A stretch of 64,000 nucleotides of DNA, taken from assembly GCA_030280995.1 (NCBI GenBank), contig JASXTE010000002.1, forward strand, positions 13,216,683-13,280,682. The letters run 5' to 3'. The notes beneath the pieces are model-generated. The model worked only from the letters and a program-made list of their open reading frames with translations, had not been told where the DNA came from and ran no database searches. Shown here one piece after another: positions 13,785-24,614 of the stretch. Position 1 is the stretch's first letter; each line of letters begins with the position of its first letter. The position numbers and the translations under genes were made by a program. Source of the stretch: Hemileia vastatrix (lineage: Eukaryota > Basidiomycota > Pucciniomycetes > Pucciniales > Zaghouaniaceae).

Positions 13785-14310
13785 GTGGATTTTTGGCTTT
13801 CAAGAATTTTAATGGATTGGTTTTTATTATGGGAGAAGATTTGAGTTGGAATTTATTTTTAGAAGGTACCCAAGGGTTGAGCCTTTAAATTTGATTTTGG
13901 CAAGTTTGGGGGTAACTGATGAGATGGATGCTCTGTATAAAAGTTGCCCCAGATTGTCTGTTTCCATACCCTTCTCTTAATTTGGTTGAACCCTAGTATT
14001 AGTCTTTCTTTTAACTGGTTTTTAGTCCTCTATGACTTTAAACAGGATTTCTTTGGTCTTCAAGTGTTGGTCTTTTCATGGTGGTTTTTTTGTTGTTTTT
14101 GGTTGAATTTTGAGGTGGATTTTTGGCTAGAAGGTACACAGGGGGGCTGCTAGATTCTGGATTGGCAAATGTGGGGGTAACTTATGAGCTGGGGGCTATG
14201 TTTAACATTTATCCCAGAATGTCTGTTTCAAATTATTGGCTTTATATGTTTGAATTCTAGTTCTGTGTTCATGATACAGGTATTTAGTCCTCTATGACTT
14301 AAAACTGGAC
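13785..14310 (+). repeat. Imperfect tandem duplication, two units of about 300 bp
   Basis: Two successive units share GTGGATTTTTGGCT, AGAAGGTAC, TTTGGGGGTAACT or ATGTGGGGGTAACTTATGAG, CAGATTGTCTGTTTC or CAGAATGTCTGTTTC, and TTAGTCCTCTATGACTT, in the same order. The first unit runs from about 13785 and the second from about 14113. They belong to the same G/T-rich decayed retroelement and contain no gene. Confidence 0.6.
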
Positions 14311-14849
14311 TGGACTGGTTTCTTGGCTTTGGATGTCTTTTGGTTCTTTTGTATTGATGGTGGATCACTGGTGGTCTCCCATCATTTTTACTTATTGGAG
14401 GGCGCCCACCCAGTGATCTTTTCTGTGGACCTGGATCTGGCTCTGTTATGTCACAGGGTAAAATATATGATGACTTGTAGGCAAGTTCTTTTTTTGCCCC
14501 TCAGACTACCACCAGAGTAACCTCAGTAGTAACTCTTGTGGCCCTTATTTTTTCGTAATAGTGGTTCAAACATGAATCAGATATCAACATTTTTATTTTC
14601 AATATATCAATTCCTCTTTTAAAAAAGCAAGTATTAAATCTTAGGCAAGTTATCTTAAATGAAAAGGAAAAATGTTTACCAAAGTTCATATGAAAAAAGA
14701 ATTTAGTATTTTATTGACTGTTTTTTGAATCTCTTTAAAATATTTTTTAAATTTAAAGAAGTTTTATAAAATTTTATTGAATTTTGCTATTTTCTAAAAC
14801 TTTCAAGAATTTTTCACAATTTATTTATTTTTTATTGATTTACTATAAT

Positions 14850-15170
14850 CATTTTAATTATTTCTTAATTTTCTAGAGATTTTTTGATTTTTTTTGACTA
14901 TTTTAGGCATCCTTACAATTTTTTTTGAATTTTTTGAATTTTTCTGAATTTTTTTTGAATTTTTTTGACATTTTCTGATTTTTTTCTGATTTTTTTTGTA
15001 CTTTTTTTGTTTTTTTTTTGTATTTTTTGAATTGTTTTGATGTTTTCTGAATTTTTTCTGAATTTTTTTGACGATTTTCAAAAAAAATTGAATTTTTCTA
15101 AGTGTTTCTTGACATTTTTTTGTATTTTTAGTCTTTTACAAAAAATTTTTTGTACATTTTTTGATTATTT
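14850..15170. repeat. Low-complexity T-rich tract with TTTTTGAA words
   Basis: The plus strand is a run of T5-T9 separated by GA, CTGA or GACA. The minus-strand reading frame here (14854-15081) is almost only K, N and Q and is explained by this composition, so it is not called as a gene. Confidence 0.8.
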
Positions 15171-15187
15171 TTATGCCTGAAATGTGA

Positions 15188-15625
15188 TTGAGTCACGTGC
15201 TGAAAAGACACAGTGTCTTTTCCATCACGTGACTTTATTTCAATTTCTGTAGTTCAAGTTATCAGCTAGACCTCATTAATTTTTGTCAAATTTACTAGTG
15301 CAATGCAATATTTTCAAGTTAGCAGAAAAGATGCTGCATCTTTTTAGCATGTGACCTGTTGTTTCTTAACACTACATTCTTTTTTTCTCCTTTTTGATTG
15401 ACCATACAAGATGCTAACTCAAGTTTTATCTGACAATTTTTGATTATTGAACAAGATTTTGGTGAAATCACTGAAAATTATGCAGTGTGATGCTAGTATT
15501 ACATTTCTTTTACTTAGTTTCACCACAATTTTACTTTCATGTAGTCCATCTGACATTTTGAACCAGAGAAATGGAAATAAAGTCATGCAACAGAAATGAT
15601 GCTGCGTCTTTTCAGCATGTGACTT
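15188..15625. repeat. Three dispersed hairpin-like motifs of the CACGTG/GCATGTGAC type
   Basis: At about 15190-15231 there is a long palindrome with arms AGTCACGTG and TGAAAAGACAC. Related pieces follow at about 15325-15355 (AAAAGATGCTGCATCTTTT then AGCATGTGAC) and 15594-15628 (ATGATGCTGCGTCTTTTC then AGCATGTGACTT). The shared core is an inverted pair around a central GCA/TGC or CAG/CTG followed by a CACGTG- or CATGTG-like box. Confidence 0.6.
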
Positions 15626-15628
15626 CAA

Positions 15629-16923
15629 TCAAATTTCAAACATAAAAAAAATTTTAAAAAAAGTAAAAAAATTGTAAATTAAAAAAATACCAGAAAAACT
15701 ACATTCTTGACCACTGCAGCTCTTGAAGAATCTTGAGGGCCTGAATAACCACCTCCACAAAAATGCTCACCAACAACAGGAAAGGTATCTGGCCCATAAC
15801 TAGCAACTTTTTCTCTCTATACTGGAGCCATACCACTACCAGGCCTAGATAAAACCTAATGAATAAAAATAAATTCAAGTCAAGAGAAGGCACACAGCAT
15901 CAATTTTTTCTTTGAGACATAAATTTTTTAAGCAAGAAATTTTTTTTTGAATTTTGAAGCATATAGTGACTTTTGTTCAAAAATAAAGATTTTATATAAC
16001 TATTTCTGAATAACTGGTAAGAATGAGCCTCATAAATTTGAAATGAAATAGATATATGATTATGGGGTATTAAGGCAAGAAAAAAAGTAAAAAAAAGTGA
16101 CAAATATGCTAAAGATCTGAATTTTGTCAAGAAATAAAGATATTAAAAGCTCTGTGCCAAATTGCAAATTTTCTTGATAAAAGTTGTACATTTTTAACAC
16201 AACTAAGTTAACATATTTTCAGCCCTTTCATAGCCCCAATTTGGGCCTGGTGGGGGCCCTGCAGGGTCAACAAAAGGGCTAAGTAAAAAATATAGAGATG
16301 AAAAAAGGGCCAAAAAATAAGTATTTACAGAGATAGTGAAACATTGCCTTCCTCTTTTTTTTTTTATGGATTTGTATTTCTATTTAAGAGGAATGTTCTT
16401 GTAACAGTTGTTTTAAATAAAATTAAAATCATACTTACATATATTGAATTGGTGTTCAATTTTTTCAAGGAATGTTTTACTGGGGTACGATTTTATCTTA
16501 TACAATGAAATATTTCTGTAATGTCATGATATTAAGCAAATGAACAGGATAAGTCAAAACAAAGGGATAATTTTCTTGAAGTTTTATTCTAATTCTAATT
16601 TTTTATCTCAATTATAATAAGTTTATGTCAGATAATTCTGATTCTTGATTAATAAAAACATTTTAATACACATGGGCTTATTGAATTTATTATAGAATTT
16701 ATAACTTTCATACTAGGATGCTAAGCAGAAACTGAAATTTTATTGCAAGTATTTTTAAAAAAAAAATTAAATTATTAAGGCTGAACAATGTAGAAGCCTT
16801 TATTTCAACTCTTAAAGAACACTTTTCTATTATAATTGTGTACAAAAACTTATTTTACCCTGATCACTTAACATGAGCATTAAACTTCAGATATGAAAAT
16901 AAATTTCAATTTTTAAATATAAT
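15629..16923. other. Intergenic repeat DNA, no gene seen
   Basis: CpG-poor AT-rich sequence. Short reading frames at 15699-15893 and 15900-16130 on the minus strand show no recognisable motif. Confidence 0.5.
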
Positions 16924-17261
16924 AGGGGGTATCAAAGTTGACTGATGCACAATTAAATTAATTGCGGATAAAAATCCTTATACCCCAATTATCTTCTGCA
17001 ATTATTTTTGCTATTAATTGGGTTATTAGACATTTTATGTGTCAAAGTTGACATCTTATCTAACTTTTTTCCACTAAATTTTTCATAACCACATCTTGGC
17101 CTACTTTCATTCATTACCACATCTTTGACTACTCTCTGGATATGCCTTCTACCTTTCTGGGCACTGCCATTCTCATCTCATCCTGTCTATTCTCTCCATT
17201 CAGAACACCTCGCCATCTCATCTACTTGTTTTTTCTCCTTTTCATCTTCAATTATCTTAAC

Positions 17262-17511
17262 ATGCCCTGTCATCATAGATCTTCTCAAAGGCAGCCTTCC
17301 CCCAGTTGTTCTTCAAATTGAACTACTCCCTCTTTCCCCCGCTCAGCTGAGAAATCAAAGACTGTTCAATTAAAAAAAGATGATCGTCTCATTCTTATCA
17401 ATTGGCTGAAAACTAAATCTAACTATGATTCTTGTTTTGGTACCAAAAATTCAACTAAAGTAGGACAGCCCCCAGCATCAAAAATTAATGGTTATCTTCT
17501 AATGGCCAACA
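17262..17511 (+). pseudogene. Truncated Myb/SANT-like Harbinger accessory protein
   Basis: The reading is close to the N-terminal part of the intact homologue at 49100-47763 (RSSQRQPSPSCSS, KTVQLKKDD, LILINWLKTKSNYDSCFGT). It has an in-frame TGA after the Ser-rich start, and similarity stops abruptly at the motif NGYLLMAN. The rest of the Myb domain and the coiled-coil tail are missing because of the internal deletion. Confidence 0.8.
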
Positions 17512-18000
17512 GAAAAGGGTTTGGGAGGGGTTGGGAGGGGTGAAATGGGGATTAAAAGAGAATGGCATACAATGGGGCTGGGAGGGTAGTGAAAGGGGTG
17601 GCGAGGGAAGACAAGCATGTGTGGATAGAATTGAAAGGGATGGGGATTGTTGCAAACTGAGTGTGAGAATAGGAGGATAGACTCTATTCTTTGGGCAAAG
17701 AACAGAGTTCACTTCCATAAAATATTAGCTGAAACATGAAATATACAGGGTGTAAAAATTAACTTCAAAGTATTTTTAGACATACATTAGCATTTTAAAT
17801 AGGATACTAAAGCTGTAAATTTACTTTATCAAAGTGAATAAAACATGGAACATGAAAATAACACAAGTGAAAAAAACAAGGAAGTTGAAAATTGGGAGAG
17901 TATGAAAAAATAATTTAAAAAGGTGGTGAAGAGAGATTTTGGAGAGTAATAGGCATAATTACAGAGTGTATGCCGGTTGAATGAATGTTTTGTGATTCAA

Positions 18001-19228
18001 GGGAGGGGAGAGCTGGTGCTGGTTAAGGATCCTCTTCTTCATAAAGATCATTCCACTCATCCTTTAAATCAGCTAGGATATTGTGGAGTATAACACAAGT
18101 CATGATCCAATGATTCACAGTTTTGATCTCCAATTTTTTTTGAAATTGGATTCTGAGCTCCCAAAGACTAGAAAATTGTCCCTGTAAAATACCTATAACA
18201 TGTTTGATCCGTACTCTTGATTGGGCAAGGTGATAATTAAATTTACTTTTGGGGTCATTTTCTAAGGTTGCACCACGGAAAGCAGGTATAATGTACTTCC
18301 CACTTGCATATGCTGAGTCTGCAAGGAGGTACTGAGATTTGTCAAAGTATGAGTCAGGAGTTTGAGAAAGCCTCATTCTTTGGAAGACAGAAGAGTCATG
18401 ACATGAGCCAGGGCAGCCACTATGAAAAGCAATAAATTTTTTATTGACATCACATACAAGTTGAACGGCAATAGAGTATCTAGAAAGAAGATAAAAAGTC
18501 AGTTTATGAAAGATGTGAAATTGGAGAACATTTTGAAGAAACCTTTTTTTGCAATCAAAATAATGGTTGCCATCATAAGCAGGTTTTTGACTCAAAGGTA
18601 TAGTTGTGCCATCAACAAATCCTACACATCCAGGGAAACCTTAAGCTTGCATTACTTGAGACAATTCAAGTCACTGTTGTGGAGTTGGCCAAGCAAGTGT
18701 TTGAGACTTGAGAGAAAGGATAGCAATCATACAGCGCTTGGTGTATAATATCACTGTCCCATATCCTATGGTAAAGAGATTTTCCAAATGTCTTACAGCA
18801 GCACCTTATCCATTTGAGCCAAAGCGACATAGTGCAACAGCAAGTTGAATAACAGGATCACACTGTTTATTTTTAGAATTGTTATGAAATATAGGATGTT
18901 TGGAGATGAGTTGATAAAGTTTGAAGAAAGAATTAGGAGAAGTTCAAAATAGTTGAGTGAAGTTTAGTTGAGGAATGTTGAGAATGGAGCAGAGATCATA
19001 TTTGGGATCATGATGAAGATTTGGCCCCCTTGGGTTTATGTAATGCTTTTTGGAAAGAAAAGACATATAGGCTAAAGCATCATCCAAATCAGAGTCTGTT
19101 TTATAGTAAAGAGCTAAAAGTAAAGTGATAGCATTCATAGTTGAGTGAAGTAGCTGCCTAGTAGAGAGGTGTTTCATAGTTGTTGGTGGAAGGCTTACGT
19201 AATGAGGGATGTGGGAATTCACCACCAA
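18001..19228 (-). pseudogene. PIF/Harbinger DDE transposase, inactivated (copy A)
   Basis: The N-terminal part reads to 18944 and the DDE domain at 18023-18595, with several stops between them (for example TGA where copy B has AGA after FTQLF). A 63-bp intron (18480-18542), also present in copy B, joins KKR to YSIAVQLVCD. The motifs GFVDGTT, HSGCPGSCHDS and LLADSAYASG are present, but the third catalytic residue is changed: RVRIKH here against RVRIEH in copy B. Harbinger transposases cut and paste DNA with a 3-bp target duplication. This copy is clearly dead. Confidence 0.85.
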
Positions 19229-19441
19229 ATGTGCAGTTGGGGTGTGTAGATAGAAAAAAACTTTAAGTGTTTGCCACCAAAATTAAGTAGCATAGAGTGA
19301 AGAAAGACTTAGGGATGGCATCAGCAATTATAAGTCATGTGACTTTCTTAAAAATTCATCATGGATGTGATGAGTTTGGGATCAGGAATTAGGAATGGAA
19401 ATTGGAGTATAAGAGGCAGGATAATGCATTATTGTGGATTC

Positions 19442-19473
19442 CTTATCTACTAGCCCTGGGGCTAGTGGATAAG
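19442..19473. repeat. Subterminal hairpin of Harbinger copy A
   Basis: CTTATCTACTAGCCC and GGGCTAGTGGATAAG are nearly perfect inverted arms with a 2-base loop. The same hairpin, perfect over 15 bp, lies at 42225-42256, the matching end of copy B. Confidence 0.8.
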
Positions 19474-19560
19474 AATTATCTGTAATTAATAATGTCTGAT
19501 CTCGGGAAAAAAAATTCCTGATCCCTAATTGCGGATTGGTCAACTTTGATACCCCCAATT

Positions 19561-19760
19561 AGGGGGTATCAAAGTTAGAAATCTTCCATTTCAAAATACC
19601 TCTTTTTCCCACCAAATCAACCATGATTATTTTTTTAAATATGGCATATTGTGCCCCCAAAACACCTGTTTAATGAGAATTAATTTCAAGTTTGTGGCTT
19701 TCTTTTTGTGTTGTGAAATACCTTTTATATAATTACAAATTTCTAACTTTGACACCCCCT
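19561..19760. mobile_element. 200-bp MITE of the AGGGGGTATCAAAGTT family
   Basis: The ends AGGGGGTATCAAAGTTAG and CTAACTTTGACACCCCCT are inverted repeats of about 22 bp. ATT flanks both sides. A second copy lies at 32026-32226 with clear similarity over its whole length. The terminal motif is that of the Harbinger elements in this window, so their transposase is the likely source of mobility. Confidence 0.85.
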
Positions 19761-19768
19761 ATTATGTA

Positions 19769-21356
19769 CAGTACCGTGACAAAAGGTTGAGTCCAAATTC
19801 ATTTAATTATTACTCATAAACCTTATATTCAACTTCTATAAAACTTTGATATATGATAGAATAGAGACTCTAGAATAAGAATATAATAGCAAAAAAATGA
19901 AAGTAAATAGTTTCCCCATATAGATTTACAGCTTTCTTGTGGCTTAATTTTTCAAGTCAGTGAGGAAACATCTAAAAAATATGAAAAAAATACCATTAGA
20001 TAGTTTGGATAGAATAATGAAAATTTACACCAAACAGAATTTGAAAATAATAAAAACTCACAGAGAAAAAAAATATTTTGTTTTCAGTCACCATGGGGTG
20101 ATTCCACCATGTGCCTTGACAACAAACTCCATTCAAGATGGCATTGATGTCACTAAATTTTCTAGAAAACTATCAGAAAAGCTCTCCCAAGCCATCTTGA
20201 GTGCAATCTTCATCTGGTTGATATTTTTTGGCTGATAATAGTCTTGAATGGTAGTTTTGAGTTTATGCCATACATTTTCTATAGGGTTCCAATCCAGAGT
20301 TTGAGAAGGCCAATTTTCCATTTTATGAATGTTTTCTTTTGATCTAAAGTTTTTACAATGAAGAAATGTGTGAATTGGAGAATTATCTTCCATTAAGATG
20401 AGTTTGCAAGTTGGATCATGCTTAGCAAGAAAAGGGAGAAGGGTATCCATGTAAACATTCAGAACAAAATCAGTTGATTTCCGTTGGTTTTGAGGAAGAA
20501 ATGTGAGAGGTGCTTTTATAGTATTAAAAAAAGCACCCTAGACCATAACAGATGTGTGTCCACTTCTAAAAGTTGGTTGAATCATCTCCTCCTGAAATCG
20601 TTGACCATTCTTTCGCCACACTAATGTTTTTTTTGACTTATTTCCAATCTCAAAACTTGATTCATCTGAGAAAATAACCCTTTTCCAATCATCCACAGTC
20701 CAGCTTAAGTGATCCTTAGCAAATGCAAGTCTCTTTTGCTTGTGAGTTTTGTTTAAGTATGGTTTTTCGGCAGCAACTCAGCAGTGGAATCCAAGCTCAT
20801 GTGCATGTCTTTGGACAGTTTGGCAAGAAACATTAGCAGACAGTGAGTCAGTTATTTCAGCTAATGTTGCTTTTGGATTAGTTTTTAGCACACGTGCAAG
20901 CTGCCAAAGATCTCTGTCAGTCATTTTCAAGGGGCGCCCCTTTGGTTTTGGAGTTCAGACTGTGCCCCTCTGACGGTATCTTGACATAATGGAAGATACA
21001 GATGTTCAAGGCGTTTCTAATAAAGATGCTACATTTCTTTTAGAGATTCCCTTGCTCACTAACCGGACAACTGTAGCTTTTTCTTCAGTTGTATAGTACT
21101 TTTTTGCAGATTTCTTGCTCGCCATCTAAACAAATTTCAGGAAAGAAAAACAAATTCATTTGAGAAGTTTAAAATGCAAAAAAAAGGATGATAACAAATA
21201 AAAAGAAACTCACTATTGAAGAAAGAAGGGTGCAAAATCAAAATACAAAAAAAATGATGGTGGCGGAGATTATTGTTGTGCTGAAGTAAACTGGCGAAGA
21301 TGGGACAAGTTCAAAACAACCTCCGATATCGGACTCAACCTTTTGTCACCCCACTG
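19769..21356 (-). mobile_element. Tc1/mariner element, 1588 bp, complete ends
   Basis: The terminal inverted repeats start CAGTACCGTGACAAAAGG and end with the complement, CCTTTTGTCACCCCACTG. TA lies on both sides (19767-19768 and 21357-21358), the standard target duplication. One transposase gene fills the interior on the minus strand. The element sits 8 bp from the preceding MITE. Confidence 0.9.
20088..21125 (-). pseudogene. Tc1-like transposase with four stops and a terminal frameshift
   Basis: The frame starts with MASKKSAKKYYTTEEKA and is about 346 codons, the usual Tc1 size. An N-terminal helix-turn-helix region is followed by a GRP-type basic motif (KPKGRP) and the DDE/DDD domain: FSDESSF for the first Asp, LMEDNSPIH for the second, and WPSQTLDWNPIENVWHKLK for the C-terminal signature. 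It is interrupted by TGA at 21006-21008, 20955-20957 and 20778-20780, TAG at 20538-20540 and a shift near 20135. Three of the four stops fit CGA to TGA and one fits TGG to TAG. The frame is otherwise intact, so loss of function is fairly recent. Confidence 0.88.
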
Positions 21357-21495
21357 TACATACATACATTTCGTATTGCAAACAATGAAAAAAGATAAAA
21401 GTTTTATTGGTAATTAACCACTACAGATCTTGCATTCAAATCCATACTTTACGCCAAGTCGGAAAAAATACTGATAAGTATCAGAGTGATACATA

Positions 21496-21679
21496 CACTA
21501 CCAAAATTGTTTGTTACGCCACACGGCGTAACAGGTGCGTAACGGTTGTGTAACAAATACATAACAATTATTATTAATTGCTAGGGCACATAAAGATTGT
21601 TATGTATTTATTATGCAACCGTTACACAACTGTTACGCATTTGTTACGCCTTGTGGCGTAACGAATGGTGTTGGTAGTG
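21496..21679. mobile_element. 184-bp palindromic MITE rich in GTTACGCC
   Basis: The whole element is an imperfect palindrome. The left arm has CACTACCAAAATTG, GTTACGCC, GGCGTAAC and AACGGTTGTGTAAC; the right arm has the complements and ends TTGGTAGTG. ATA flanks both ends (21493-21495 and 21680-21682). CpG is well preserved here, unlike nearby transposon relics, which suggests recent insertion. No coding capacity. Confidence 0.8.
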
Positions 21680-22693
21680 ATATGAACCTAATCCTTCACA
21701 TTTTTTTCAAAATTAAACTTGATCAACTTTCTTCATCATGAGATCGATCAAGATAAAAAACACGTTATACATGAGTAACAACCATTCGGGATTAGATTTG
21801 GTGGTTGTCATGTTTATTGGTAATAGACTTGAGTTCCTTTCTTTACATCAAAAAATCACATTTTCGCACAAAAATTTTAAGCAATCATTCTGAATCAAAT
21901 AAAAAAATGATTCCACAATACTCGGAGCTTCCTTTATTTAGGTCACTAATAAAAAAAAATGAAACAAACAACACAAACAACCCAGTGTGGCTATACTAAT
22001 TCTAGCAAGTCATGAACCCACTTGATATAATCATATAAGCCACAATATGACTTAAAGCAAAGTGTACTACAGTCTCTAATTTACTATATTCTTTCATGTC
22101 AATCAATCATATATTTCCCGAGAAAAAAATGCGCGTTGCAGACTGCTACACATGTATATAAAAATATCACTTCAACTATATATAGTGAAAAAATCCTTGG
22201 TCCATAACAACCATCTAATGTCGTGCCGAATTGGATATAAATACATATACACATTGCATGCGAGATGAGAGTCATTGGATTCCCTTTTGGGACCTTGACC
22301 AAATGTTAAATAAATCAATTCAATAGAAAAGCCACATCCTAGCAAAAAGTAAATTGTTCAGTAAATTTGAACGCTTGTCTAGAATTAACAAAAATAGTTA
22401 CCATATTAGAAGATTGCGCAATCAAACTTCCAGTTGATTGTACAGTTGATTACTCACATACCATGTTATCATCATCAGTCATACCAAATAATGAACACAA
22501 CATCAATGATCATTTGCGATGCTCCCTCCCCTCCAAAATAAGATAAATAGCGAGGTGAAAATATGAGTTTTTCCTCATACTTTCCAAAGTTGCCCTTTAC
22601 CATCTTCAGGTTTCCCGATTTTAATTTCTGAAAGTCGTATACTTCTATCCTCTATTACCCCTTCTTTTTACATTATCTTAATTTATATATACA
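21680..22693. other. Upstream intergenic region of the 22694 gene
   Basis: No gene or repeat recognised. It presumably contains the promoter of the following gene. Pyrimidine-rich stretches occur at about 22560-22680, just before the start codon. Confidence 0.5.
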
Positions 22694-24614
22694 ATGTCAC
22701 CCTCTATCTCTTACCGCCAACACCCTCCTCTTCATCCTTTATTGTTTAAGATGATGAAAAAGAATGATCCATCTTCTTTCCCTCGTGAATTGACTCTCCC
22801 CCCTCAATCACGCTTTGATCCCTTTAAAGCTTTTCGCGGTGAGGAAGTTGATGCTTGGCTAGAAGGCCTGCAATCAAAACTTAAAAATGCTCTCGCTCGT
22901 AACCGAGAGACGCTTCCTGATAAATCGATCCGGGCCACAATCGGAGGGACAAAATTTACGCGTGAAGAAAATGGACGAAACCTCCCTCCTATGCCTTCAT
23001 TGTCCTCAAACCTGCTGGTCAATCATTCTCGGGCCGATGAAACTGAGTCTTGGCCTGAAAGTCTCATTAAAAGAAGCCGACATTTTCTGGCTCGACTCAG
23101 AAAGCCATCCAATTCCTCCTCCCGAACTAACCCCAATCTATTTGTGGGGTCATCTTCCACCGCTAAACCTTCGATCAATCCCTTTAATCCAGCTATTGTT
23201 GACGAGCAACTGGCTTGGTACGAGCGTAAAGCGGAAGAAATAAGAGGAGTCATTAACAAGAACAGGGAGTTTACGGCACGTCGGGAAGGTATGAAGGGAA
23301 GGAAACAAATCGATGGTGAGTTTTTTATTCAATATAATCGTCACTCAAGATCAACCTTTTCACCATGAGATTTATTTTATCAGACCTTGGTGATATTTTG
23401 TTGGAGTGGGAATCCGAAGATGAAGTTGAAGTGCAGAACTCGGGTAGAGTGGTAAATTTATTTCTTTTATCTTCTTGGAAATTTTTTCATAATAGCATGG
23501 TGCAAAGTATCGTTCTGGATTTCTTATACTAACTACATCTATAATATTTTTTTTTCAGTTTCCATTCGTGGTAATGCCCACAATCCGTGAAGAAAGTGAG
23601 GAAGAAGACTTCATGGATTCAAGGCTGGAGGATGTAGAGGATATGCGCGCAGATGAGGGAAAGATTGATGAAATGGTGGAATCAATCCGGTTACCTTCAG
23701 TTTCACATTCTGCTGGTGTTCAGCTCGGCATTGAGGCCACGCGATCATTTACCTCTCCCTCATCCAGTCCAGGAGCTAAACGCGCGTTGGACGAGAAGGA
23801 ATTTTCTGATAAATGCACAAAAATCAGAAAATTATCGCCTGCGAACTCGACGGATCACTTCGATTTACCCTGTTCATCAGGTCCTTCTGCACCCCCTCAA
23901 TTGGATAGCGTTCCCTCTGGTGATTTAGCAGAATCGCCTTTTGACTCATCTAATTCTGATCCTTGTCCTCAACAACGCCCAACAAAGGATCAGAATCCCT
24001 ATGTGTCAACTCCTTCACAACTGCGACTCCATTCTCACCAAAGTCTTCGAAATGTTGCATCTAGCTCTCGTAAAACTAAACGGACAGCTTCAACACTGAA
24101 GAATCGCTCGAGTCCTCCAGTGACGCGATCTCAGTGCCACTACGTCCGCATCAAGCTGCCCGTTGTGGAGACTAGTACTGAAGGCCACCAATTGCGCACA
24201 TTTTTAGTTCCTAAGTGTGCCATAGCTGGCCCGAAGATGCAAAAGAAGATGGAGAAAGAGGGGGTTGTTGTAGAGGGTCCTGTGTTTTGCGAGGGAGTCA
24301 TTGAAAGTGTAAGGATTGGGACGGATGGGAAAAGGTTGGAGATTCGGGGTGAGATGGAGCTGGAAGGTAATGGTCATGACGTTCAGGTAAATGGAGTCAT
24401 GATGGCGAGATTGAGTAGGATGTTTGGGTTGTCGGTGTTGCACAATGGGCAAATCGAGGTAGTGGTCTCTCCTCTGGATCCCCCACAAGCCAGTATAGCA
24501 GAAGAACCTCCTGCTAGATCACAGGCTGCGAAGCGAAAGAGGAGAAATGAAACCTCTGAACAGAATACTGTTGCTCGTCGAAATCCCAAGCGTGCAGCAT
24601 CAGGGAGAAGATGA
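22694..24614 (+). CDS. Unrecognised three-exon gene, 581-residue protein
   Basis: Exons 22694-23315, 23384-23451 and 23559-24614 join in frame with clean GT-AG introns of 68 and 107 bp, giving 581 residues. I do not recognise a family. The N-terminal third is basic with Ser/Pro-rich linkers. Residues around 215-260 form an acidic patch (WESEDEVEV, EESEEEDF). The middle is Ser/Pro-rich and probably disordered. Residues about 430-545 look folded, beta-rich and Val/Gly-rich (YVRIKLPVVE, FCEGVIESVRIG, GQIEVVVSP). The tail is basic (KRKRRN, RRNPKRAASGRR) and could be nuclear. Codon use and CpG content are like the host genes, not the repeats. It lies 431 bp upstream of Pkc1 on the same strand. Confidence 0.8.

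Larger units (their letters stand above)
16924..19556 (-). mobile_element. PIF/Harbinger element copy A (2.6 kb, internally deleted)
   Basis: The left end AGGGGGTATCAAAGTTGAC and the right end GTCAACTTTGATACCCCC are inverted repeats. AAT flanks both sides (16921-16923 and 19557-19559). It contains a pseudogenised DDE transposase on the minus strand and the first part of the Myb-like gene on the plus strand, the same order as copy B (42142-49451) read in the opposite direction. Relative to copy B it lacks most of the Myb gene, the TET-like gene and the minisatellite. A G-rich stretch (17515-17650) lies at the deletion junction. Confidence 0.85.

Noticed and set aside
14854..15081. 75-codon Lys/Asn/Gln-rich minus-strand frame
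   Set aside because: Explained by T runs on the plus strand; no conserved motif.
17512..17660. G-rich stretch in Harbinger A as a remnant of the copy B minisatellite
   Set aside because: Only a short GGGTTTGGGAGGGG word is shared and the 33-45 bp unit with GGCGCC is absent, so common origin is not demonstrated.
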